Assembly (NCBI GenBank): GCA_022446905.1 | Contig: JAKVBT010000005.1 | Span: 304,805 to 368,804 of the forward strand | Direction: 5' to 3' | Length of the DNA: 64,000 nucleotides | DNA from: Phycisphaerales bacterium | GTDB taxonomy: Bacteria > Planctomycetota > Phycisphaerae > Phycisphaerales > SM1A02 | Part shown: in pieces, positions 54,075 through 62,591 of the stretch | Layout of the letters: the number at the start of each line of letters is the position of its first letter | Position numbering within the stretch: the stretch's first letter is position 1 | The notes under the pieces: model-generated | Database searches by the model: none | What the model was told of the DNA's origin: nothing | Seen by the model: the letters and a program-made list of their open reading frames with translations, nothing else | Position numbers and translations under genes: made by a program

Positions 54075-54096
54075 GGAGGGGGTCCTTCAGCTGGTA

Positions 54097-54144
54097 CCGG
54101 ACCTAAAATCCGGGTGCAATACCACCTATTGGGGCGATTGCCCC
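54097..54144 (-). promoter_or_regulatory. Hairpin-rich leader of the 59-residue gene
   Basis: CCGGA/TCCGG (54097-54101 with 54109-54113, loop CCTAAAA) and GGGGC/GCCCC (54131-54135 with 54140-54144) form two stems between the FtsK-like stop and the small gene start. On the minus strand GGTCC and GGACC nearby could also pair. The first could end the ATPase transcript, the second could be part of a leader. Roles are inferred. Confidence 0.4.
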
Positions 54145-54223
54145 TGCATGTGAGCGCAACAGTCCAATTTGAGTGTTTTATTGCCCAATCCCCTTTGAAT
54201 GGGCCAGAAGGGGCTTCTCAGGG

Positions 54224-57200
54224 TCAAGCTTTCTGATGGCGGACGTGAAGTGCTTGGGCAACCTGCTCAAGCCATGAAGCGTCTGGCATGGCCCAAGGCC
54301 TGAATTTGTCGATGCTCCCAGTGTCTTCCTGGTGGAGCAGTGCCCGTTGTAGGCCAAGTTCGCTGGCCGCCGTGGTGTCAATCAGTTGTCCCGAGTCAGC
54401 ACTGCTCATCTGGAACAGCACTCGGTATCCAAACATGCGCTGGCTTGCACGATCAAGCCCACGCAACATGTTGTTGAGCGCGTCAAACCAGAGCAGGCTG
54501 TGTATGCCCAGGGCCGGACCATCACGCAGCAGATCTGCTAAGTGTTTTGCAGGATGGACGGGCTCGTCCTCGCGCATTGACATCATGAAGTCATCTTCCT
54601 TTGGACGCAACGCTGACAGGCGGTGTGTGTCTAAACCCAGTAGAAGAATGGTGGCTCCATTGGAGGGGTCCGCTTGTCGCTCGGTAAGGATGTTGCCGAG
54701 CCGCTGAAGTTCCTCTTCAGCATTTTGAGCACTGACTCGAGTGACTTGGTGTGGGAGTTGCTGAGCAAAGTTCGCGAGTCGACCACCAAAACTTGCGTCA
54801 GGAGGGAGCCCATCGAGAAGCCAGACCATGAGTCCAGGAATTTGAGGATTTTCGGTTGGCCTAAGAACCGCTGCTGCTTGCAATAGGGTTGCAATCTGAA
54901 TCGCTTGCGCACATTCCGAGTGTTGCCCGACCAACATGATGTTGCTGGCGCTTTGGCGTTGCATCGGTACGAAAGTGGAACGCTTGATGGCAATCGGATC
55001 GCCCAGCTGAATGTGGAGGTCTGGATCTGTAGGCCATGTCGATGCGTTGAGTAGTGGGGTGATCTCGGGGTGGTCAGGCAGAATAGAAGGGATGTTGCCG
55101 CGAAAGACGAACTGGCGTTCCTGCGGACCCTTGGAGCGTGCCGGGAGCATTGCCAAATACTGATCGCGGGTGGCATCATCCAACCATGCGACTTGGAAAG
55201 GCGCATTGCCGTCGATCTTTCCACCGGTATCGTTGTAGATCGCTTCGCCTGGTCTACGCAATTGCCTTGCAGCAGGATTGTCGTCGCTGAGAATGAGATA
55301 GGAATCTGACTCGTCGCATTGGAGCGCTATGCGCACGCCGATCTGGCCCATGGTGCTTCGTGCCAAGGAGAATGCTCCGCCAAGGGTTTGGCTGCCCATG
55401 AGCACGTGAATGCCAAAAGCGCGGCCCTGCCGCACCAGCCTGTCAAGCAGCATGCCGGCTTCTTGTGCGACTGTATCGTCATCAATGAAGAATTCCTGGA
55501 ATTCATCAACCACGAGCATGATGCGAGGCATTGTGCCCAGATCCTGTTCTCGCCAACTCGGCACATCTTGTACGCCCGCATCTCTAAACAATTGGCCGCG
55601 TCTGCGGAGTTCCTCGTCAAGACCACGCAGCACACTCAGGCCAAACTCTCGATCGCTTTCAATGGCAATGACCCGTGCATGCGGCAGCGCATTGGTGGCG
55701 TAAGTTTGGAATTCCACACCCTTTTTGAAGTCAACTAGATAGAACTCGATTTCTTCCGGGGAATACCACATGGCGAGATTGGTGATGAGTACATGCAGCA
55801 GGGTTGATTTGCCAGATCCTGTGCGTCCTGCAATCAGCGCATGCTGGGTCGTTCCTGGGCCGAGGACAAACTCACGAAGCCGATTGGCACCACTTGGGCC
55901 AAGTTCGACCCGTATGTCATTGGCAGTGCTTCTGCTCCAGATCTGATTTTCATCAGGTGCGATCTGTTCAAAAGGCACCTCAACACGATGTGCGCCATGG
56001 GCGGCTTCGCCAATTTGCTGAACGAAGTGTGTCAGCAGATCTGCAGGGGGCGCGGAGTCTGGGCGGAATGCAAACCGCTCCAGTGGGGGATCTGTGATCC
56101 GCCAGGCGTCCTTGTCGTGTTGAATGCGCACGCTGGGGAAGTCGTCAAGGACGCCGACCAGAGGTTCAGGTATTGGTTGGTCTGCGTCCTGCAAAATGAA
56201 GGTGAGTACGCCGCATCGCTGGCCACTGGTGAGAATTGAAGCGAGTCGCTGGGCCGCAGCATCATTCAGTGCGGAGGGGAAATCTGCCAGTACGAGAATG
56301 TGATAGGGCTCAGCAACGGCACCAGCCTGCATGTTGTACTGAGAGAGTGAATCAAACTCATTGCGCAACAATGACTGGATGACTGTTTCCATATGCGCAG
56401 AAATGTGCTCGAGTTGTTGGTTCAAATGTGTTGCTTCAGTCCAGACCTTGCTCAGAATTTGACCATCCTCAAGATCTGCCAGATGCATGAATCCAGCAAA
56501 TGTCTCCCCAAGGCCGATCGGGTCCACCAGTGTTAGTTTGGTCATGCCGGGCTGATTGAGCGCAAGTAGTCGGAGCAATGTGGATCGAACAAGACTCATC
56601 GCATCTTCGCGATGGGCACGGTCATACTTGATGACCATGCCTCCGCGGACATCAAGGTCAATTGCTGCGGGCAGGTCGATAATGGGATTGGGTCCATCCC
56701 ACTCAAAATCTGAAGGGATGGATTGGCCTAGTGCATCTCGATCGATATGGACTTTTCCAATGTGGATGTCGGTAACTCGATCTTGATCTTTGAGGTTGGC
56801 TAGGCAGGATGGGTCAGTCCATTCTGCATCAGAGGCGCTGCCGCGGGACATGATGTCCTGTAATACGCTCTGCAGGCGGGGCCGCTCTTGGGCCCATTGG
56901 GCCTGAAGTTCCTTGAGTTTTTGGTCTCTTGCAGTATCGGCATTTGCAATGGCATTCTGATGACGTTGCTCGATACTGGCGGTATCACTTTGCAGTGATT
57001 CATCAAGCTTTTGCTGGGTATTGCTTGCGGTCGTTTTCTTCTCTTCTACTGCAAGTTCGTACTCACTTTTAATTTGATTGCAGTCATTGTGGTACGCCTC
57101 ATCCAACTGCTCAAGTAAGTTCTGGACATTCGGGCTAAAGCCCTCGAGTCGTTCTTGGAGCCGACCGTGCACTTGATCAATAGTCTGGTCACGCTCTGTA

Positions 57201-58087
57201 CGGTGTTTGAGGTCATGTGTTTGAAATGTGGCCTCGAGATCACTGCGGCGCTTGCTCGAAGCAGCACTTGCGGCATCACCCAATGAGCTAATCTTCCGCA
57301 ACCTCTTCAGGCGGCTACTTCGGCGACTGAGCCAAGTGAATGTCGTTGCAAGGAGTCCAATAAGCCCGCCAATGCCCAGTGAACTCCATAGGTTGGCACC
57401 AGACCACTGCGCAAGATGGGCGACGCCCCAGCCACAGGCCAAGCCAAGAAGGGGGGCCAGCCAGCCGCACAGTGTGCGGGCGCTTCGCTCCCATACTTTC
57501 TCCTGCAATGATTCAATCAGCGTCTCCATGGCATCAAGCATCTGCTCGATGTCGTCTTCGCTGAAGGGCTCGGTGGACGAAGAGGATTCAGTAGAAACTG
57601 CCTTGCGGTAGCCATGGGCTTCAATCTGTTCGCCTGTCAGCCGCACTCGCTCTTGGACTGAATCATCATGAATTGCGCACAGTCGCAGCTCCTCTTCGGC
57701 CTGCTTGGTGCCTGCTTCATAGATGCTCTCTGCAAGCCACTCATCATGTCCTGCTTTCTCGGCGGCCTTCGAGTGCACGATTTCTTGATTGTCAAGGATT
57801 GAGTCGCGTTTGATCTTCCTTCGGCCGCCGGCCCTCTTGAGTCGAACATTCATGTCAGACTTCAGTGAGCTGAGATCAGACTGAAGTTGTGAATGTAGTG
57901 CTTCAGTCGCTTCGTTATGTTTCTGTTTCAGTTCATCGAGCGCCACTTGCCGTGCTGTGGAAGCGCGGTGAATTTGTCGCTCATGATTGGTATTGATCGT
58001 GCCAGGGCCTGAGGAGACTTCACGCAACAACGTCTCAAGATCAGCCAGATAGGAAAGATCGAGTTCAAGCAGACTGCAGGCGGTCAT
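54224..58087 (-). CDS. Membrane FtsK/EccC-like ATPase with N-terminal coiled coil
   Basis: This 1287-residue protein is the likely motor of a type VII-like secretion system. Residues 1-200 are coiled-coil, two helices follow (about 206-226 and 234-253: CGWLAPLLGLACGWGVAHLA and SLGIGGLIGLLATTFTWLS), and a second coiled coil runs to about 410. An ATPase-like module without P-loop spans about 495-700. The active FtsK module has Walker A AGRTGSGKSTLLHVL (about 753) and Walker B IMLVVDEFQEFF (about 855). A third module (from about 1040) has a broken P-loop GQHSECAQ. EccC also has three modules, but with the first active. ATG 58087 is preferred to GTG 58099. WXG-like genes lie directly upstream. 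Confidence 0.85.
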   Translation of the reverse strand: MTACSLLELDLSYLADLETLLREVSSGPGTINTNHERQIHRASTARQVALDELKQKHNEATEALHSQLQSDLSSLKSDMNVRLKRAGGRRKIKRDSILDNQEIVHSKAAEKAGHDEWLAESIYEAGTKQAEEELRLCAIHDDSVQERVRLTGEQIEAHGYRKAVSTESSSSTEPFSEDDIEQMLDAMETLIESLQEKVWERSARTLCGWLAPLLGLACGWGVAHLAQWSGANLWSSLGIGGLIGLLATTFTWLSRRSSRLKRLRKISSLGDAASAASSKRRSDLEATFQTHDLKHRTERDQTIDQVHGRLQERLEGFSPNVQNLLEQLDEAYHNDCNQIKSEYELAVEEKKTTASNTQQKLDESLQSDTASIEQRHQNAIANADTARDQKLKELQAQWAQERPRLQSVLQDIMSRGSASDAEWTDPSCLANLKDQDRVTDIHIGKVHIDRDALGQSIPSDFEWDGPNPIIDLPAAIDLDVRGGMVIKYDRAHREDAMSLVRSTLLRLLALNQPGMTKLTLVDPIGLGETFAGFMHLADLEDGQILSKVWTEATHLNQQLEHISAHMETVIQSLLRNEFDSLSQYNMQAGAVAEPYHILVLADFPSALNDAAAQRLASILTSGQRCGVLTFILQDADQPIPEPLVGVLDDFPSVRIQHDKDAWRITDPPLERFAFRPDSAPPADLLTHFVQQIGEAAHGAHRVEVPFEQIAPDENQIWSRSTANDIRVELGPSGANRLREFVLGPGTTQHALIAGRTGSGKSTLLHVLITNLAMWYSPEEIEFYLVDFKKGVEFQTYATNALPHARVIAIESDREFGLSVLRGLDEELRRRGQLFRDAGVQDVPSWREQDLGTMPRIMLVVDEFQEFFIDDDTVAQEAGMLLDRLVRQGRAFGIHVLMGSQTLGGAFSLARSTMGQIGVRIALQCDESDSYLILSDDNPAARQLRRPGEAIYNDTGGKIDGNAPFQVAWLDDATRDQYLAMLPARSKGPQERQFVFRGNIPSILPDHPEITPLLNASTWPTDPDLHIQLGDPIAIKRSTFVPMQRQSASNIMLVGQHSECAQAIQIATLLQAAAVLRPTENPQIPGLMVWLLDGLPPDASFGGRLANFAQQLPHQVTRVSAQNAEEELQRLGNILTERQADPSNGATILLLGLDTHRLSALRPKEDDFMMSMREDEPVHPAKHLADLLRDGPALGIHSLLWFDALNNMLRGLDRASQRMFGYRVLFQMSSADSGQLIDTTAASELGLQRALLHQEDTGSIDKFRPWAMPDASWLEQVAQALHVRHQKA

Positions 58088-58129
58088 AGGTGCGGCCACT
58101 GGGCATGATGGTATCAGCAGTTGGGCTGG

Positions 58130-58348
58130 TCAATCCCATCCGCACTCCCGGTGTACTCGAGTCAGAACAGCGTCCATTTCCTGCAGGGCAGATTCGCTGT
58201 TCTGCAATTTGGAGCACACGGGCTCAATGAATTGTTCTCCAATGCGCGCGTGTTGCTCGTCAGTCCAGGAAGTGCCAAGCAGTTCCCATTGTGCTTGCAG
58301 GGCTCTTAGTGTCTCACGCACATTGGCTGATCGTGCTAGGAGGCTCAT
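58130..58348 (-). CDS. Second WXG100-like small helical protein
   Basis: This 72-residue protein is predicted as two helices around LGTSWTDEQHARIGEQF. The W28-x-D30-x-x-H33 pattern matches the LGQTWRDQEHRKF of the 90-residue paralogue at 58921, so both belong to the same family. Conventional WXG100 proteins have a W-x-G at the turn. The C-terminus ends HRECGWD. ATG 58348 overlaps the stop of the helical gene upstream (58345) in an ATGA; the frame is open to 58384. It lies 42 bases before the FtsK-like start and is the likely secreted partner or cognate of that ATPase. Confidence 0.72.
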   Translation of the reverse strand: MSLLARSANVRETLRALQAQWELLGTSWTDEQHARIGEQFIEPVCSKLQNSESALQEMDAVLTRVHRECGWD

Positions 58349-58911
58349 GGGGTGCCTCCGGATGGCCCATCGGCCTCTGTGCAATCTTCGGACTCACTCT
58401 GCATGCTCATGCTCGGCTCCGGCGAGGCGGGTGTTTCGCTGAGATAGCCGCTCAAATGTTCTTCCATGGCGCGGATATAAGCAACGCATTTGAGGGCATC
58501 AGTTTCTGCCCACGTGCGCATTGGCTGCAGCCTGCCGCGAAGTTTCAGTAAGCATCGGCTGAGTTCCTGCTGCCAGTACTTGATGCGTTGAAGTTTGACA
58601 GTTGCCTCTTCGCGTGCCAATTTTGCTTTGCGTACAGCACGTTGTTGGTCGAAGAATGTGCGTGGGTCAACATCAGGGCGGGACAGCTGGGCACGTTGCA
58701 GATCTGCCAATGCAGTCGACAGCTTTTGATCTCTTCGGCGTGCTTCAGTCTTCCAATAGATCTGTGCTTCGTTGCTTAGCCAAGAGTCGACACGTTGGAC
58801 CTGACTGAAGCAGTCATCGAGAAAACGTATGACTGACTCAGATGAAGACACAAATTTGGCGCGGAGGCCTCCCATTGAGTCGATGGCTCTGTTGTCTGCC
58901 CGCTCGGCCAT
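58345..58911 (-). CDS. Helical protein of unknown function between two WXG-like genes
   Basis: This 188-residue protein is almost wholly helical and charged, with a long heptad-like stretch at about 40-135 (TEARRRDQKLSTALADLQRA, EEATVKLQRIKYWQQELSR). Its C-terminal 40 residues are Ser/Glu/Pro-rich and probably disordered. No known domain was recognised. It overlaps the next gene by 4 bases and starts 9 bases after the upstream WXG-like gene. The position between two WXG-like genes and an FtsK-like ATPase suggests a chaperone, tether or larger secreted helical partner of the same system. This is inference only. Confidence 0.7.
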   Translation of the reverse strand: MAERADNRAIDSMGGLRAKFVSSSESVIRFLDDCFSQVQRVDSWLSNEAQIYWKTEARRRDQKLSTALADLQRAQLSRPDVDPRTFFDQQRAVRKAKLAREEATVKLQRIKYWQQELSRCLLKLRGRLQPMRTWAETDALKCVAYIRAMEEHLSGYLSETPASPEPSMSMQSESEDCTEADGPSGGTP

Positions 58912-58920
58912 TGTGTGGGG

Positions 58921-59193
58921 CTACCTTTGATTGAGATAGTCTTCTGCGCGTTGCGCTTTGCGGAGCAGAAATGGAACGTGCTCGAGCACGTGGGTTTGAA
59001 AGCGATCGAGGCTACGCATCGTTTGTTCAAACTCATCTGTGAACTTGCGGTGCTCTTGATCTCGCCATGTTTGCCCGAGCTGAGCATGTCTGGCCTTGAG
59101 CACTGTCATCTGTTCAGACATGGACTCTGTGAATTTCTTGAGTTCCATCGCAAAGCGTCGGACTTCTGCTGGATCAATGACTGCTTTGGCCAT
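58921..59193 (-). CDS. WXG100-family-like protein (planctomycete type)
   Basis: This 90-residue protein forms a predicted helical hairpin. Helix 1 is DPAEVRRFAMELKKFTESM, the turn LGQTWRDQEHRKF has W43-x-D45 instead of W-x-G, and helix 2 ends with FLLRKAQRAEDYLNQR. I recall close planctomycete relatives labelled WXG100 type VII secretion targets with the same WxDQEHxKF turn, but cannot verify this here. Such proteins are usually secreted as dimers by FtsK/EccC ATPases; one lies downstream at 54224. The start is ATG 59193, and it leads a cluster of closely spaced genes. Confidence 0.82.
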   Translation of the reverse strand: MAKAVIDPAEVRRFAMELKKFTESMSEQMTVLKARHAQLGQTWRDQEHRKFTDEFEQTMRSLDRFQTHVLEHVPFLLRKAQRAEDYLNQR

Positions 59194-59224
59194 ACGCAGG
59201 CTCCTTTGGGTCGTCTCCTACAGG

Positions 59225-59731
59225 CTACGGTGTGTCGGCGGTTTGGGTTTCCAATTGGTTGCTTTGGTTCTGAAATAGGCGGTCGCTATGCCCTTGTGTC
59301 TGACCATCAACCACGCCTCGGATGGTCGAGTGGCGTGCGCCATGGAGGGTCAGATTCCCCCCGATTTGGGCATCTGGGGCCAAATCAAAGTGTCGCCCCA
59401 GAAAGTCGACATTCCCTTGGTAATGACCGTGGAGTGTGGCATCTCCTCCCAAGATGGCAATATCCGTTGTGCTTCCATGCAACGTGATGTCGCTGCCAAA
59501 CACGAATGTCTGCTCGGTCAGTGGTTCGGGCTCGTTGATCTCAGTGCCTTCCAGCTGAGCCCAATCGGCAAAGGATTGTTGGTACTTGGTCACCATCCGG
59601 TGAAGACTGATCAGTTCAACAAGCACCAAGCTGATGCCAATGGCGAGAACAAGCACCAAGCTGAGGCAGCCCATTGTGCGTGCGGGACTTCGAGGTCTGC
59701 CACCTTTGAGATTGGGGTCATGCTTGGACAT
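59225..59731 (-). CDS. Single-pass membrane protein with bactofilin-like beta repeat
   Basis: This 168-residue protein has a basic N-terminus, one membrane helix (MGCLSLVLVLAIGISLVLVEL) and a C-terminal domain of regular short strands (ITLHGSTTDIAILGGDATLHG, NVDFLGRHFDLAPDAQIGG, NLTLHGARHSTIRGVV). The repeat of about 10-18 residues with small hydrophobic and Gly-turn positions resembles bactofilin/polymer-forming domains, which form a beta-helix filament. It sits 31 bases upstream of the WXG-like gene and could be a membrane-tethered scaffold for the secretion locus, or part of the respiratory cluster. ATG 59731 fits better than 59749, which overlaps the previous gene. Confidence 0.65.
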   Translation of the reverse strand: MSKHDPNLKGGRPRSPARTMGCLSLVLVLAIGISLVLVELISLHRMVTKYQQSFADWAQLEGTEINEPEPLTEQTFVFGSDITLHGSTTDIAILGGDATLHGHYQGNVDFLGRHFDLAPDAQIGGNLTLHGARHSTIRGVVDGQTQGHSDRLFQNQSNQLETQTADTP

Positions 59732-59738
59732 GTGAACG

Positions 59739-60224
59739 TCAACTGGCAAGGCGCCTGTTGGCAGCGTACAGGCACAGCGCTACAGGTGCAGGAATCAGCC
59801 ATGGCCACCAGGAAGTCCATGCTGGCAATGGTGGCGCAGCTGTGAACTCGAAAGTGAGTTCATCTTTGTGATCTTCAACTTGGATCTTGATCCTCCCGCT
59901 CCACTGGCCGGGCTCTGGTAGGACGAACTTGGCGGCATGGAGCATGGCATTCTCTGATACTTCGGTGCTTGCTGGGACTGTCATGATCAGGCCAGCAACA
60001 CTGTGCGTGAGGTCAAGGGAAACGTCAGCATCAAGTAGTGTTTCGCCAGTGTCTTGGGATTGCACAAGTACTGAGAAGTCCACTGGTCCTTCGCGAAGCG
60101 GTGTGGGATCAGTTAGAAGAGTCACCTTCCAAGGGCCGAGAGGTTCACTGAGTCGGACAAGGCCACTGTCGGCATTGGCCAGTGTCGTCAGGCACATCAG
60201 TATCAGTATGCCCATCGGCTTCAT
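59739..60224 (-). CDS. YtkA/FixH-like exported protein
   Basis: This 161-residue protein has a signal peptide (MGILILMCLTTLANA) and a beta-sandwich domain with LGPWKVTLLTDPTPLREGPVDFSVLVQ and TLLDADVSLDL, as in YtkA-like/FixH-type copper or cytochrome oxidase assembly proteins. A C-terminal membrane helix follows (WWPWLIPAPVALCLYAA). It overlaps the stop of the CtaG-ferredoxin gene (ATGA at 60221-60224), which supports a role in oxidase assembly. ATG 60224 gives the clean signal peptide; the frame extends to 60449 without homology. Confidence 0.75.
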   Translation of the reverse strand: MKPMGILILMCLTTLANADSGLVRLSEPLGPWKVTLLTDPTPLREGPVDFSVLVQSQDTGETLLDADVSLDLTHSVAGLIMTVPASTEVSENAMLHAAKFVLPEPGQWSGRIKIQVEDHKDELTFEFTAAPPLPAWTSWWPWLIPAPVALCLYAANRRLAS

Positions 60225-62539
60225 GGAAGCAGCGTCCCTCGCATCTGCATTGGCTGAAGCACGATCCACACACCTGCGATGAATAGGAGCAGGGCTGGCA
60301 GCATCCATAGGCAGAGCGTTCGACCGATACGATCCGGGGCGGCAATCTCGCGGGCCAACTGATGGAGCACGACCGCGGTGAGCACCAACCCTGCATCCAG
60401 CAGCAGTAATTCCAAGGGGAGGACCCAACTCGGGATGCTCAAGCAGCAAGCCAATACCCAGGCGGGTTCTCCGATGGGTGTGCCAAGGTCAAGGGCGACG
60501 CGCTGCGCAACTGGGACGATGGTTCCTATCCCGGTGAAAAGATGAAACAGCATGTGTACCAGCCACATGGCAAAGCCCATCGGTACCAGCGCAAGGGAAA
60601 GTCGACAGGCCAATGTTCGCGTGGAGGGTCTTGTGCCGCTGATCTGTTTGGTCAATTTGGACACGAGTCCGAGGATTAGTATGGGGGCCCCGATCGTAGC
60701 AGCAAGCAGGACCAGGGTGGCGGGGAGTAAGTGAGATGCCAGTCCCCAATGTGCTGCCAACTGGTCTTCAAATGCGAGGATCGGACCCACCATGCCAAGT
60801 GCATTGGCGAAGGCGCCGAATGTCAGGATGGCAGCAATGAAAGCGATATCTGTTCGATTGCCAATACGACCAATTGCGCCCCGCCATGAGCCTATTAGGC
60901 TGTCATGGTGCAGTGGTCGGGTCAACAGTCCAACGTTGTCATGCGGGCAGGCACGGGCGCAATCCATACAAAAAGTGCAATCAAAATTTCCGCGCTTGGT
61001 CGGCAGATACAGATCAAGTTCGCATCCCCGGCCACCGTCGCCCCCATTGATACAGTCGTGGGTCGTGCAACGAGTGCAGACGTCTGCAGATACGGGCGCG
61101 ACTTCGCGTGGCGATGCGAGTGACTGAACGAAATGAAATTGCCCGATTGGGCAGACCCAGCGGCAGAATGCAGCGCCTCGAAAGCACGCATCGACAACAA
61201 AGGCTGCGACGAAGTACCCGATGATCACCCATGCAGTCCACCATGGAGAGTCCCACAGGCTGAACACCTCGTAGGTCCACAGGTAGACCAGGAGCAGGAG
61301 TGCTGCAATCCATTTCGTTCTTAGAACTTTCGGCCAGGCGCGGGTCGGTCGAATCCAGCGTTTGCCGAGTTCTCTTGGAAGCATGAATGGGCACGACCAG
61401 CAGAAGGCATTCCCAGCCAATAGCAACGCGATGACGACAAAGCCCCGCCAGTAGGTCCAGGGAAGCACGCCGGCCAAATTCATTGGCGACAATTCTGGCC
61501 CAAGGAAGCCGTCAATTACGACGGCAGTTGCAAGTAGAAGCATGATGCACTGGGCCATGCGCCGCACCTTCAGTGAGGCGATCCACTTCCAGCGGGAGGT
61601 TGTATGGAGCAGGTCATGAGGGCCACGCTTGGAGGGTTGATGCTCCCGTGTCTGAGTGCCGAGCACAGCAAGCGAGATCGTGCGTGGTACGACATGTCCA
61701 CCAATAGGCATTGGGGCCAATCGCTGTCCTCCATGCAGCCAAGCTCGTAGCAGTAGTGCCGCTGCTGTGATGAAGGCAATGCCGCCCCCAACCCACATGA
61801 TGGCGCCAGCTGCCGACTGATCCTGCAGGACCGTGACCCCCATCAGGGTGGAGGTCGTTGCGTAGTGCGCATAGATCGGTTCTTCGCCAAATACGAAGAT
61901 GGCCGAGAAGACTGTGCCCTGAATTCCAGCCGCTACGAGATAGAGGGCAATGGCGGGCGGAGACCAGATCCGACGACTTGGCCATGGTTGAACAACGGGC
62001 CACCAAAACAGCAGTGATGCGGCAAGAAAGGTGGCGTGCTCGGCTTCGTGCCAGAAGTCACTATGCAGTGCCAATTGGTAAGCGCTTGGAAGGTGCCACC
62101 ACCACGTTGCGCACACAAAGGCGATCCACCCTGTGATGGGATGAGTCAGTACTTCAAAGCCACGACGCACTCCGTGCGATGCAAGAAATGGCCCAAGCCA
62201 ATGTCGTCGAATGGTAGGAGGCAGCCCTCGCAAGAGCGGGATGCCTGGAGCGCCTAGCAGGATCAAAGGTGGACCGACCAGCATCAAGAGGACATGCTGG
62301 GCCATGTGGACTTGGAGCAGCAGTCCGCCAAATGCATCAAGTGGTGAAGCGATGGCGAACCAGCACGCGGCCAGCCCCATGGAGAAGGCAACAAAGCGCC
62401 AGCGTGGAAAGCGACGGGGGAGTTGCCGGTGAATGCCCCGCCAGCCTCGCCAGTACAGCGCGATCAGAATCACACTGAGCACGAGTGGCCACGGCTCAAG
62501 TGTCCAGGTCGACAGGATGGCCTGTGTGGCATCAGACAT
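60221..62539 (-). CDS. CtaG (caa3 oxidase assembly) - 4Fe-4S polyferredoxin fusion protein
   Basis: This 772-residue membrane protein joins two usually separate units. Residues 1-270 resemble CtaG_Caa3, with HMAQHVLLMLVGPPLILLG, WWHLPSAYQLALHSDFWHEAEHATF and ASLLFWWPV. From about 340 on it resembles the CcoG/NapH polyferredoxin type: CWSCPFMLPRELGKR, CRWVCPIGQF, CTRCTTHDCINGGDGGRGC, and CTFCMDCARACPHD, giving at least two 4Fe-4S clusters between helices. The combination suggests metal delivery with electron transfer for a terminal oxidase. It lies 52 bases downstream of the cytochrome b gene. Confidence 0.8.
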   Translation of the reverse strand: MSDATQAILSTWTLEPWPLVLSVILIALYWRGWRGIHRQLPRRFPRWRFVAFSMGLAACWFAIASPLDAFGGLLLQVHMAQHVLLMLVGPPLILLGAPGIPLLRGLPPTIRRHWLGPFLASHGVRRGFEVLTHPITGWIAFVCATWWWHLPSAYQLALHSDFWHEAEHATFLAASLLFWWPVVQPWPSRRIWSPPAIALYLVAAGIQGTVFSAIFVFGEEPIYAHYATTSTLMGVTVLQDQSAAGAIMWVGGGIAFITAAALLLRAWLHGGQRLAPMPIGGHVVPRTISLAVLGTQTREHQPSKRGPHDLLHTTSRWKWIASLKVRRMAQCIMLLLATAVVIDGFLGPELSPMNLAGVLPWTYWRGFVVIALLLAGNAFCWSCPFMLPRELGKRWIRPTRAWPKVLRTKWIAALLLLVYLWTYEVFSLWDSPWWTAWVIIGYFVAAFVVDACFRGAAFCRWVCPIGQFHFVQSLASPREVAPVSADVCTRCTTHDCINGGDGGRGCELDLYLPTKRGNFDCTFCMDCARACPHDNVGLLTRPLHHDSLIGSWRGAIGRIGNRTDIAFIAAILTFGAFANALGMVGPILAFEDQLAAHWGLASHLLPATLVLLAATIGAPILILGLVSKLTKQISGTRPSTRTLACRLSLALVPMGFAMWLVHMLFHLFTGIGTIVPVAQRVALDLGTPIGEPAWVLACCLSIPSWVLPLELLLLDAGLVLTAVVLHQLAREIAAPDRIGRTLCLWMLPALLLFIAGVWIVLQPMQMRGTLLP

Positions 62540-62591
62540 GGCTCAAAGGGTAGAGCGTGTCATGTCAGTGTGTCTGTCAGTGGATCTGCCG

